From NCBI GenBank assembly GCA_016868095.1, contig VGHV01000020.1, positions 1 to 15,914 on the forward strand: DNA of 15,914 nucleotides, in the 5' to 3' direction. Made by a program: the position numbers and the translations under genes. The stretch is from Betaproteobacteria bacterium. Its GTDB lineage: Bacteria; Pseudomonadota; Gammaproteobacteria; Burkholderiales; Burkholderiaceae_E. Under the pieces are notes generated by a model. It had not been told where the DNA came from, ran no database searches, and was given only the letters and a program-made list of their open reading frames with translations. This document shows, in pieces, positions 7,242 to 15,143 of the stretch (positions are counted from its first letter, which is position 1; each line of letters starts with the position of its first letter).

Positions 7242-8496
7242 GACGCCCGGCGAATCGACCAAAGTCCTGGGTCGATCGTCTGACTCGCCTGCGACCGTGC
7301 AGCAGACGGCGCCGGCAACCTTCAGGTCCTCGCTTGAGCAAGCTTTGTTGGCTGCCTGGTTTCCTTCAGGGGGGGAGCCATCGGCGAAACATCACTCGCT
7401 TGTGCCGAGAGGAGCAGTTGGCGCTGTGATTGGTGCGCTCGTGTGGCTTGTCACACGATCCTGGCTTGGCTTGGCTGCAGCGCAGGCCGTAGAAAGACTT
7501 GCAAGCAAACGACGCGCGGGGATCACGATAAAGCAGGATCAAAGACCACCGGTTGTCATCGTGGGCAATTTAGTGGCCGGCGGATCGGGAAAGACACCCT
7601 TGGTGATTGCACTTGCAAAAGCCTTGCGACAGCGAGGACTGCGCATCGCGATTTTGTGCAGTGGTTATGGGGGGAAGCTTGAGGGTCAACTCCTAACCGA
7701 TCACTATGCGAGCCCCTTCGACGCGTGGCGCGCAGGCTGGTCCGATGAAGCAGTCCTGTTAGCCATCGAAAGCGCATGTCCCCTATTTGTTGGGCGCGAT
7801 CGCAGCGCAGCCCTTGCGCTGTGCTTAAGTCGGCAAGCGCAACTCGACTTGATTCTTTCAGACGACGGACTACAACACCGAGGTCTTGAACGCGCCTACG
7901 AAATCCTGCTTGTCGATTCACGCGGTCTTGGCAATCGCCGTTGCTTGCCCGCAGGCCCGCTGCGCGAGCCTGTCAGAAATAGGAAGCCCTCGGATTACTT
8001 GCTGCTTCGCAAGCCGAGCGCAAGGCCTAAACCAGGACAGGACTTCATGCTTTCGAAAATCGAGATCAATGCGCTTGCAAGATCGAGTCAGTGGCTTCCA
8101 GAACCAGGTCTTGTGGTGATGGATCGTCGCGACTGGCTCGCTGGTCGCGCAGATGCGATCACCTTGACGCAGTTTGCCGAACGTGTTTGTGGGGCGAACT
8201 TGCTAGGGGTTGCAGGAATCGCTCAAGCCGAGGCACTTGCCAATGCCTTGGCTGAGCAAGGGATTGAGGCACACTGGCAGTTTCCGGGCGATCATAGAGC
8301 CTTAGATCTTGATGGGGTGTTGGCCACAGCGTCAGCCTGCGGTCAGGCGATTGACGCGATCGTAATGACCGCCAAAGACGCCGTAAAATATGGCGATCTC
8401 CCCTTAACGGTCTATGTGTTGTTTCAGACCCATAGTGCCCCCGAACCCCTCTGTCTGGCATTGGAGCATATCGCGCGTGGACCATCGACTTCTTGA
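7162..8496 (+). CDS. lpxK: Tetraacyldisaccharide 4'-kinase
   Basis: LpxK phosphorylates the 4' position of the lipid A disaccharide precursor at the inner membrane. Core motifs are clear: P-loop [13 protein letters not shown] (135-147), SDDGLQHR (233-240) with the catalytic-type Asp, VDSRGLGN (251-258), PAGPLREP (263-270), FPGDHRALD (374-382, with the second-shell Asp-His), and MTAKDAVKY (402-410). The usual SRGYGG after the P-loop reads CSGYGG (166-171), so the Arg is Ser here. The start is uncertain: ATG 7162 and ATG 7186 lie inside exbD; TTG 7207, TTG 7216 and GTG 7297 are alternatives. None has a strong ribosome site. From 7162 the protein has 444 residues, against about 330-350 usual, and the first about 55 look disordered. 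The 3' end overlaps the Trm112-like gene by 20 bases. Confidence 0.93.
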   Translation: MALWYASWMQLGKQALSALDSSRKKTKTPGESTKVLGRSSDSPATVQQTAPATFRSSLEQALLAAWFPSGGEPSAKHHSLVPRGAVGAVIGALVWLVTRSWLGLAAAQAVERLASKRRAGITIKQDQRPPVVIVGNLVAGGSGKTPLVIALAKALRQRGLRIAILCSGYGGKLEGQLLTDHYASPFDAWRAGWSDEAVLLAIESACPLFVGRDRSAALALCLSRQAQLDLILSDDGLQHRGLERAYEILLVDSRGLGNRRCLPAGPLREPVRNRKPSDYLLLRKPSARPKPGQDFMLSKIEINALARSSQWLPEPGLVVMDRRDWLAGRADAITLTQFAERVCGANLLGVAGIAQAEALANALAEQGIEAHWQFPGDHRALDLDGVLATASACGQAIDAIVMTAKDAVKYGDLPLTVYVLFQTHSAPEPLCLALEHIARGPSTS

Positions 8497-8698
8497 AATT
8501 CTTGCCTGTCCGATTTGCAAAAACAGCCTAAGACACGACCGGCAGGCGCTTGAATTGATCTGTGAACACGATCACCTGGCCTTTCCAATCCGAGATGGTA
8601 TTCCGGTGATGTTGCTTGCCGAAGCGCGATCAACCGAGTCCGAACGATCTGAAGCACAAGTGCCTTTTCGGGGTGCTGATGAGCAGGCAGGCGCTTGA
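8477..8698 (+). CDS. Trm112-like protein (YcaR family)
   Basis: This 73-residue zinc-ribbon-like protein starts at GTG 8477, ten bases after GGAG and inside the end of lpxK. The conserved line is [17 protein letters not shown], with C11 and C14, then C29 followed by H31-D32-H33, and the family hallmark [11 protein letters not shown] (36-46). E. coli YcaR, encoded between lpxK and kdsB, has the same layout, including only three Cys. Trm112 proteins in eukaryotes activate methyltransferases; the role of bacterial short forms in lipid A/Kdo clusters is not established. The last about 20 residues are polar and poorly conserved. Its TGA overlaps the TTG start of kdsB. Confidence 0.92.
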   Translation: MDHRLLEILACPICKNSLRHDRQALELICEHDHLAFPIRDGIPVMLLAEARSTESERSEAQVPFRGADEQAGA

Positions 8699-9459
8699 AG
8701 ACCTGGATACTTATTCCCGCCAGGCTCGGTTCAAGCCGCTTACCCCGTAAGCCCTTAGCCGATATTGAAGGTCGCCCGATGGTTATACGGGTGCTTGATC
8801 AATGTCTCAAAGCGAGTGCGCATCGAGTCATCGTGGCAACCGATAGTGAAGAAGTCGCCCAATGCGTCGAGGGTTTCGGCTATGAAGCCATCATGACGCG
8901 AAGCGATCATGCCTCAGGTACCGATCGGCTCGCCGAAGCTGCTGCACGCTTGCATATTCCCGATGACGACATTGTTGTGAATGTACAAGGCGATGAACCC
9001 CTGATCGAACCCGAACTCATCAATGCGCTGGTTGACAAGCTTGCCTCCGCACCAGAAGCAGCCATGGCGACCGCCGCACATCCACTCGATGATCCCGTCG
9101 GCATCCACAGTCCCCATGTGGTCAAGCTCGTGCTCAATGATCGCGATGAGGCCATGTATTTTTCTCGTGCCACGATTCCCTTTGATCGAGATCAACGTCG
9201 CGCAGACCTTGGTGAGGCCTTGATGCGACATGTTGGCATCTATGCCTACCGGCTGCCTTTCTTGCAAAGCTTTCCGAGCCTTGCTTCGCCCGCCTTAGAA
9301 CAGCTTGAAGCGCTCGAGCAGTTAAGAGCCTTATGGCACGGATACCGGATTAGCGTTTATCGAATGGACGCTGCAGCTCCTCCAGGCGTTGATACTGCTG
9401 AAGACTTAGAGCATGTCAGGGCCCTCGTACGCAAGAGGCTGCAGCAGCTCGCGAGCTGA
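8695..9459 (+). CDS. kdsB: 3-deoxy-manno-octulosonate cytidylyltransferase (CMP-Kdo synthetase)
   Basis: KdsB activates Kdo with CTP to CMP-Kdo in the cytosol, the donor for the inner core of LPS. The 254-residue product (E. coli 248) starts at TTG 8695, which overlaps the previous TGA (TTGA). It follows a purine-rich stretch, GAGCAGGCAGG. The nucleotide-binding [14 protein letters not shown] (8-21), ATDS (48-51), [11 protein letters not shown] (94-104), [10 protein letters not shown] (157-166), RHVGIYAYR (178-186) and [13 protein letters not shown] (207-219) are all family motifs. It is the last gene of the tightly overlapping exbB-to-kdsB unit. The 144-base gap that follows holds no evident terminator and probably the adk promoter. 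Confidence 0.96.
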   Translation: MKTWILIPARLGSSRLPRKPLADIEGRPMVIRVLDQCLKASAHRVIVATDSEEVAQCVEGFGYEAIMTRSDHASGTDRLAEAAARLHIPDDDIVVNVQGDEPLIEPELINALVDKLASAPEAAMATAAHPLDDPVGIHSPHVVKLVLNDRDEAMYFSRATIPFDRDQRRADLGEALMRHVGIYAYRLPFLQSFPSLASPALEQLEALEQLRALWHGYRISVYRMDAAAPPGVDTAEDLEHVRALVRKRLQQLAS

Positions 9460-9555
9460 AGCAAACGGCTTCCCATCGATTGACCGGGCAAGCGTTTTGC
9501 GATTACCCTCGGTTGGCGTTGTCGATGAATCCGCTCGCATTGAGAAGGGAAATAA

Positions 9556-10257
<702 letters not shown>

Positions 10258-10316
10258 GGCTTGCAAGCTTTTCGCGCTCACAAACCCTAAGAATTCAAAA
10301 CAAGCCTTTTGCAAGC

Positions 10317-10383
10317 TGCTGCCCAAAGCTGGGCAGCACGTTGTAAGCTTCGATTCGGCACGGGCAGGACGCTTCGCCGAGTC
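10317..10383 (+). promoter_or_regulatory. Structured hppA leader: two hairpins ahead of a terminator-like stem
   Basis: Hairpin A: TGCTGCCC (10317-10324) pairs with GGGCAGCA (10331-10338), 8 bp with a 6-base loop. Hairpin B: GATTCGGC (10352-10359) pairs with GCCGAGTC (10376-10383), 8 bp with one wobble and a 16-base loop. The loop of B contains GGACGC (10367-10372), which is the exact complement of GCGTCC (10392-10397) in the following terminator-like hairpin. That arrangement resembles an attenuator or riboswitch expression platform. I recognise no known riboswitch class. Confidence 0.45.
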
Positions 10384-10404
10384 ACCGGATCGCGTCCGGT
10401 TTTT
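10384..10404 (+). terminator. Terminator-like hairpin 35 bases before the hppA start
   Basis: ACCGGA (10384-10389) pairs with TCCGGT (10395-10400) around a 5-base loop and runs into five Ts. It could be the adk terminator or a conditional terminator in the hppA leader. The remaining 35 bases before the hppA ATG hold a ribosome site (GAGAGGAG) and little room for a promoter. Confidence 0.6.
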
Positions 10405-10439
10405 GCATCGTCGATTAAAAGAACTGAGAGGAGACAACG

Positions 10440-12689
10440 ATGAGTGAGGCAACATCAATGGGACTGTGGATGTCCCTGATTTGTGGTTTGGCCGCCGTGC
10501 TCTACGGCGTGGTGCAAAGTCAATGGATTTCTTCACTGCCTGCGGGCAATGCAAGAATGCAAGAAATTGCTGCGGCCATTCAAACTGGCGCAAGCGCCTA
10601 TCTCAATCGGCAATATCGTGCCATCGGTATTGTTGGCGTGGTGTTGTTTTTCGTGATCTGGGTGGTACCCGGGCTGGGCACGACCACTGCAATTGGTTTT
10701 GCGATCGGTGCGATTCTGTCGGGTGCCGCAGGCTACATCGGCATGAATGTGTCGGTACGCGCCAATGTGCGAACCGCGCAAGCCGCAACCCAGGGTCTGA
10801 ATGAAGCACTTGCAGTAGCCTTTAAAGGTGGTGCCATCACCGGCATGCTGGTGGTTGGGCTTGGCCTGCTTGGCGTAGCTGGCTACTACTTCATCCTGGT
10901 AAAAATGGGTGCGCAAGGCGCATCGCTTCACGATGTGATCAAACCGCTGATTGGCCTGGCCTTTGGTAGCTCGCTTATTTCAATTTTTGCCCGTTTAGGT
11001 GGCGGTATTTTCACCAAAGGCGCTGACGTGGGCGCAGATTTGGTCGGTAAAGTCGAGGCAGGCATCCCTGAAGATGACCCCCGTAACCCCGCTGTGATTG
11101 CCGACAACGTGGGCGATAACGTGGGCGACTGCGCAGGAATGGCCGCCGACCTCTTTGAGACCTACGCAGTCACCTTGATTGCCACCATGTTGCTTGGTGC
11201 GCTGATGCTTAAAGGTGCCGAGGCACAGGCCGTGCTCTACCCGCTGGTTTTAGGCGGCATGTCGATCATCGCATCGATTATTGGTGCTGCTTTTGTGAAA
11301 GCCACCCCCGGTGGCAAGATCATGAATGCCCTATATAAGGGCTTAATCGTGGCCGGCGTGCTCGCGCTGGTAGTCGCCTATCCGCTGACAGCTTGGGTGT
11401 TTACCGGTGCAGACCTTGCCGCCTCCAACACCTCGGTCATGAATATCTGGCTTTGTGTACTGGTTGGCTTGGTGCTGACCGGTGCGATCGTCTGGATTAC
11501 CGAGTACTACACCGGCACCGAATATAAGCCGGTCCAATACGTGGCGCAGGCATCCACCACAGGACACGCCACCAACATCATCGCTGGTATCGCGGTGTCG
11601 ATGAAGTCGACCATGTGGCCCGTACTTTTTGTTTGTGTTGCGATTCTTGAGTCCTATGCCTTAAGCGGCTTATATGGCGTTGCGGTTGCAGCAACCGCCA
11701 TGTTATCGATGGCAGGCATTGTGGTCGCGCTTGATGCTTATGGACCCATTACCGACAACGCTGGCGGTATCGCTGAAATGGCTGAACTGCCCGACTCAGT
11801 GCGCAACATCACCGACCCTCTCGATGCCGTGGGCAACACAACCAAGGCAGTGACCAAGGGCTATGCGATCGGCTCGGCGGGGTTAGCTGCACTTGTGCTT
11901 TTTGCGGACTACACCCACGCGCTCGAAAGTGCCGGCCTCGATACAACCTTCGATTTATCGAATGAGCGGGTCATTATTGGTTTATTTATTGGCGGCCTGA
12001 TTCCGTACTTGTTCGGTGCCATGGCTATGGAAGCTGTAGGTCGTGCTGCCGGATCGGTGGTTGAAGAAGTGCGCAGGCAGTTTCGTGAAATCAAGGGCAT
12101 TATGGAGGGCAAGGCCAAGCCTGAGTACTCCAAAGCGGTGGACTTACTAACCGCAGCAGCGATCAAGGAAATGATCGTGCCATCGATTCTGCCCGTCGTC
12201 GTACCAATTCTGGTTGGTGTGTTCTTGGGCCCGGCGGCGCTTGGCGGGGTTCTCATGGGCACCATCGTCACCGGCCTTTTCGTCGCGATTTCGATGTGTA
12301 CAGGCGGCGGTGCCTGGGATAACGCGAAAAAGTATATTGAAGAAGGCCATCACGGTGGCAAGGGCTCCGATGCACACAAAGCCGCTGTGACCGGCGACAC
12401 CGTGGGCGACCCCTACAAGGACACCGCAGGCCCTGCAGTCAACCCGCTCATCAAGATCATCAACATCGTGGCGCTCTTGTTAGTACCCGTGATGGGCATG
12501 ATTTGGGGTGGGGATGCGAAGAGCTCTAAAGCCGCTCATGCAGCACCTGCCGCGGTCAGCGCACCGGCATCGGGCCCCTCAGCAGTCAGTGCACCCGCTC
12601 CAACAGCGCCGGCAGGCGTCAATCAGCCAACTTCGACGCCCGCAGCAAGCCCTGCCGTAGCGCCGAGCGAGCCTGCCAAGACGAAGTAA
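10440..12689 (+). CDS. hppA: K+-independent H+-translocating membrane pyrophosphatase
   Basis: HppA hydrolyses pyrophosphate and pumps protons out across the inner membrane, saving energy otherwise lost as heat. The protein has 749 residues and many membrane helices. The substrate site is seen in [16 protein letters not shown] (191-206) and [19 protein letters not shown] (222-240), and again in [12 protein letters not shown] (623-634) and [15 protein letters not shown] (652-666). In [10 protein letters not shown] (465-474), K469 and T472 occupy the positions that in this family mark K+-independent proton pumps (Ala and Gly in K+-dependent ones). The catalytic part ends near 690; an Ala/Pro/Ser-rich tail of about 59 residues follows, ending in PAKTK. 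Family members usually have about 660-700 residues. The start ATG 10440 follows GAGAGGAG. The leader carries a possible attenuator. Confidence 0.96.
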   Translation: MSEATSMGLWMSLICGLAAVLYGVVQSQWISSLPAGNARMQEIAAAIQTGASAYLNRQYRAIGIVGVVLFFVIWVVPGLGTTTAIGFAIGAILSGAAGYIGMNVSVRANVRTAQAATQGLNEALAVAFKGGAITGMLVVGLGLLGVAGYYFILVKMGAQGASLHDVIKPLIGLAFGSSLISIFARLGGGIFTKGADVGADLVGKVEAGIPEDDPRNPAVIADNVGDNVGDCAGMAADLFETYAVTLIATMLLGALMLKGAEAQAVLYPLVLGGMSIIASIIGAAFVKATPGGKIMNALYKGLIVAGVLALVVAYPLTAWVFTGADLAASNTSVMNIWLCVLVGLVLTGAIVWITEYYTGTEYKPVQYVAQASTTGHATNIIAGIAVSMKSTMWPVLFVCVAILESYALSGLYGVAVAATAMLSMAGIVVALDAYGPITDNAGGIAEMAELPDSVRNITDPLDAVGNTTKAVTKGYAIGSAGLAALVLFADYTHALESAGLDTTFDLSNERVIIGLFIGGLIPYLFGAMAMEAVGRAAGSVVEEVRRQFREIKGIMEGKAKPEYSKAVDLLTAAAIKEMIVPSILPVVVPILVGVFLGPAALGGVLMGTIVTGLFVAISMCTGGGAWDNAKKYIEEGHHGGKGSDAHKAAVTGDTVGDPYKDTAGPAVNPLIKIINIVALLLVPVMGMIWGGDAKSSKAAHAAPAAVSAPASGPSAVSAPAPTAPAGVNQPTSTPAASPAVAPSEPAKTK

Positions 12690-12729
12690 TCCAAGCTCAT
12701 GAAGCGCATTGAAGGACAACGAGAAGACC

Positions 12730-13344
12730 ATGCAAAAGTTCTGTGATTACTACTTTGTCTGCACCTCACCCTGGACTTATTTGGGTCATGAGCGTTTCGT
12801 CGCCATGGCCGAGAAGCATCAGGTGGCGATTCGGGTCAAACCGATGAACCTCGGACAGATTTTCCCGGCATCGGGAGGGCTTCCGCTGGCCAAACGTGCG
12901 CCGCAGCGGCAGGCTTATCGATTGGTCGAACTCGAGCGCTGGCGCCAACTCAGTGGCTTGCCTCTGACTATTCATCCGAAGTTTTTCCCCGCCGATGACC
13001 GACTTGCAGCGCGATGCGTGATTGCAGCTGATGAATTGCTTGGCACCAAAGCCGCCGTCATGGTAGCTGGCGCCATGCTCAAATCGGTTTGGGCCGATGA
13101 AGCCAATATCGCTGATGAAAACGATGTCCGTGCAGCCTTGCAAAGGATTGGTTTCAAGGCCGATGAATTACTCGCAAAGGCCGCAAGCGAATCTGCCCAT
13201 GCCCGCTACGAAGCAAACACCCAGGAGGCACTGCAGGCTGAGGTTTTTGGTGCACCTTGGTATATTTTCGACGGCGTACCCTTCTGGGGGCAGGACAGGC
13301 TTGATTTTCTTGAACGTGCCTTTGCGGCTGCAAAGCCTGGCTAA
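12730..13344 (+). CDS. DsbA-like/2-hydroxychromene-2-carboxylate isomerase family protein
   Basis: This 204-residue protein has the thioredoxin-fold DsbA/kappa-GST layout. The N-terminal strand YYFVCTSPWTYLGHERF (7-23) has the Ser-Pro at 13-14 that replaces the DsbA CxxC; a helical insert follows; then comes the cis-Pro segment VFGAPWYIFDGVPFWGQDRLDFLE (split over 172-195), typical of HCCA isomerases. Known members isomerise 2-hydroxychromene-2-carboxylate in naphthalene breakdown using glutathione, but many relatives have other or unknown substrates, and no aromatic-degradation genes are present here. No signal peptide is seen, so it should be cytosolic. I use ATG 12730, preceded by GGACAACGAG; an upstream TTG (12709) is in frame. 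It lies 40 bases after hppA and may be cotranscribed. Confidence 0.85.
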   Translation: MQKFCDYYFVCTSPWTYLGHERFVAMAEKHQVAIRVKPMNLGQIFPASGGLPLAKRAPQRQAYRLVELERWRQLSGLPLTIHPKFFPADDRLAARCVIAADELLGTKAAVMVAGAMLKSVWADEANIADENDVRAALQRIGFKADELLAKAASESAHARYEANTQEALQAEVFGAPWYIFDGVPFWGQDRLDFLERAFAAAKPG

Positions 13345-13358
13345 CGGGGGCCCGACCC

Positions 13359-13409
13359 TGATTCATGGTCAACTTTGATTCATGGTCAACTTTGATGTGC
13401 GGTCAAAAA
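13359..13409. repeat. 17-nt tandem repeat, two exact copies plus one degenerate
   Basis: TGATTCATGGTCAACTT is present at 13359-13375 and 13376-13392 with no mismatch. A third copy from 13393 keeps TGAT and GGTCAA but differs at four middle positions and at the end. It lies between the convergent 3' ends of the HCCA-isomerase-like gene and the ABC permease gene. Each unit contains an imperfect inverted pair TTGA...TCAA. Confidence 0.8.
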
Positions 13410-13435
13410 AGGCTCCCCCTTATCGTCAAGCGCGT

Positions 13436-14221
13436 CTAAAGTTTTTCCGTCTCACCTTGCTTAGGTTGCCAGGTGAGCAGTCGTTTTTCGATCAAGCTCA
13501 CCAAGGCATCAAGGATCAGGGCGCAACAGGTCAGGACCACAATCCCTGCGATCACGGTATTGATATCGAAGGTCCCTTCAGCCTGCAAAATTAAATAACC
13601 CACCCCGCGGGCAGAACCCAGGTACTCACCAACCACAGCCCCGACAAAAGCCAAGCCCACCGAGGTGTGGAGCGAAGAAAACACCCAGCTTGTCGCAGAG
13701 GGCAAATACACAGCGCGTAAGAGTTGTCGCTGGCTTGCACCAAGCATTTTTGCGTTGGCCAGAATGACAGGGCTGACCTCGCGAACGCCTTGATATACAT
13801 TAAAGAACACAATAAAGAACACGAGCGTTATGGCCAGCGCGACCTTCGATGCCATACCCAAACCGAACCACACACTAAAGATGGGTGCAAGAATGACCCG
13901 GGGCATGGAGTTGAGCGCCTTAATGTAGGGATCGAGAATCGCTGCGGCGGTTGGGCTCAGTGCCAGCCAAAGACCCATCAAAAGTCCAAAGACGGTGCCG
14001 ATGACAAAAGCCATCAATGTCTCGAGTAAGGTGACAGCGAGATGGCCGTAAATATCCGCCTCAATCACAAACCAAGAGACGACTTGAGCGGCAACCTTGA
14101 AGGGCTCGCCGATGAAAAACGCAACTTGGGGATCACGTGCTGCCACATGCCAAATGCCTAACACTGCTACAAGCAAAGCGAGCCGCGCGGTCAGCAAACC
14201 GACACCACGTTCAAGATTCAT
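13436..14221 (-). CDS. ABC transporter permease, nitrate/sulfonate/taurine type
   Basis: This 261-residue inner-membrane permease has about six hydrophobic segments (about 10-28, 62-88, 110-118, 127-143, 186-203, 222-243). The cytoplasmic EAA loop that contacts the ATPase reads ANAKMLGASQRQLLRA (155-170) followed by VYLPSA. SMPRVILAPIFSVWFGLG (105-122) is typical of the SsuC/TauC/NtrB group of the binding-protein-dependent family. The start ATG 14221-14219 lies after GAGG, 37 bases downstream of the ATPase stop, so the two are read as one operon. The substrate cannot be deduced: sulfonates, taurine, nitrate, bicarbonate, pyrimidine precursors and others are carried by this family. Confidence 0.93.
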   Translation of the reverse strand: MNLERGVGLLTARLALLVAVLGIWHVAARDPQVAFFIGEPFKVAAQVVSWFVIEADIYGHLAVTLLETLMAFVIGTVFGLLMGLWLALSPTAAAILDPYIKALNSMPRVILAPIFSVWFGLGMASKVALAITLVFFIVFFNVYQGVREVSPVILANAKMLGASQRQLLRAVYLPSATSWVFSSLHTSVGLAFVGAVVGEYLGSARGVGYLILQAEGTFDINTVIAGIVVLTCCALILDALVSLIEKRLLTWQPKQGETEKL

Positions 14222-14258
14222 CGTGCTTGAGCCTCAAAACATGAACGAGGATCGCCAA

Positions 14259-15143
14259 TCAAGGTTTGGCCCCCTCGGATGGCAGTCCTGGCAACTGCTG
14301 CCGGTACCCCTTTAAGACCTCGTCGCGCAAAACATCCCAAATCGCTGCATGAAGTGCATTGAAGCGCGCATCGAGTCGAATCTCGGCAACATCACGCGGA
14401 CGCGGCAGATCGATGACAAATTCCCCAATGGGTCGGCTTGCCGGGCCAGCCGACATGACAACCACCCGATCACTCATGGCGATCGCCTCATCCAGATCGT
14501 GGGTTATAAAAAGCACGGCTTTGCGCTTGGCCGACCAAAGCGCTAAGACTTCGTTCTCCATCAATTGGCGGGTTTGAATATCGAGCGCGGAAAAAGGCTC
14601 GTCCATCAGAATCAAATCGGGGTCAAGAATTAAGGTTTGGGCAAGCGAAGTGCGCTTTCGCATGCCGCCAGACATCTGATGGGGAAAGCGATCCTCAAAA
14701 CCTGCAAGTCCAACGCGGGCAAGCCAGGCTCTAGCCTGATCCTCTCGCTCATCCTGAGAAACACCGCGAAATTCGAGCCCAGCGGCAACATTCTCAAGAG
14801 CCGTACGCCAGGGCATGAGGCTTTCGGTTTGAAACATATAACCTGCGCGTGGATTAATCCCCTGTAGAGCCTGCCCAAAAACTTCAACCCGACCCGCCGA
14901 TGGCTCAAGAAGGCCTGCTGCGATATTGAGCAGGGTTGACTTACCGCAACCCGTGGGCCCAACGACTGAGACAAACTCGTCGCTTGCGATACGCAAATCA
15001 GTCGCGTCAACCGCGGTATAGCGCTGTCCTGGTTGATCTCGCGATACAAAGGTGACCCTCAGGCCCTGAAGCAACAACGCATCAGGCCCCTTTTGAGACC
15101 TCTCGGGCGCTGACGCCAAGGGCAAAGCGCTACGCTTTTCCAA
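14259..15143 (-). CDS. ABC transporter ATP-binding protein, nitrate/sulfonate/taurine type
   Basis: This cytoplasmic ATPase energises the importer. It shows Walker A GPTGCGKST (62-70), Q-loop at Q105, signature MSGGMRKR (157-164; the classical form is LSGGQ, so Gln is Met here), Walker B LILMDEP (177-183), D-loop SALD (185-188) and switch His 215 in ITHD. The frame as given starts at TTG 15143, 14 bases inside the end of the binding-protein gene, giving 294 residues. The first about 20 residues are not conserved, no ATG exists before the domain, and TTG codons at 15125 and 15119 are alternatives. The C-terminal region after 250 is the usual extension of this subgroup. It sits between the binding-protein and permease genes. 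Confidence 0.94.
   Translation of the reverse strand: MEKRSALPLASAPERSQKGPDALLLQGLRVTFVSRDQPGQRYTAVDATDLRIASDEFVSVVGPTGCGKSTLLNIAAGLLEPSAGRVEVFGQALQGINPRAGYMFQTESLMPWRTALENVAAGLEFRGVSQDEREDQARAWLARVGLAGFEDRFPHQMSGGMRKRTSLAQTLILDPDLILMDEPFSALDIQTRQLMENEVLALWSAKRKAVLFITHDLDEAIAMSDRVVVMSAGPASRPIGEFVIDLPRPRDVAEIRLDARFNALHAAIWDVLRDEVLKGYRQQLPGLPSEGAKP

Noticed and set aside
10258..10439. Fluoride riboswitch upstream of the pyrophosphatase gene
   Set aside because: Fluoride riboswitches are known upstream of some pyrophosphatases, but the conserved GGCGATGG and CTGATG elements are absent from this leader.
13359..13409. CRISPR array
   Set aside because: The repeats are directly adjacent with no spacers and there are no cas genes.
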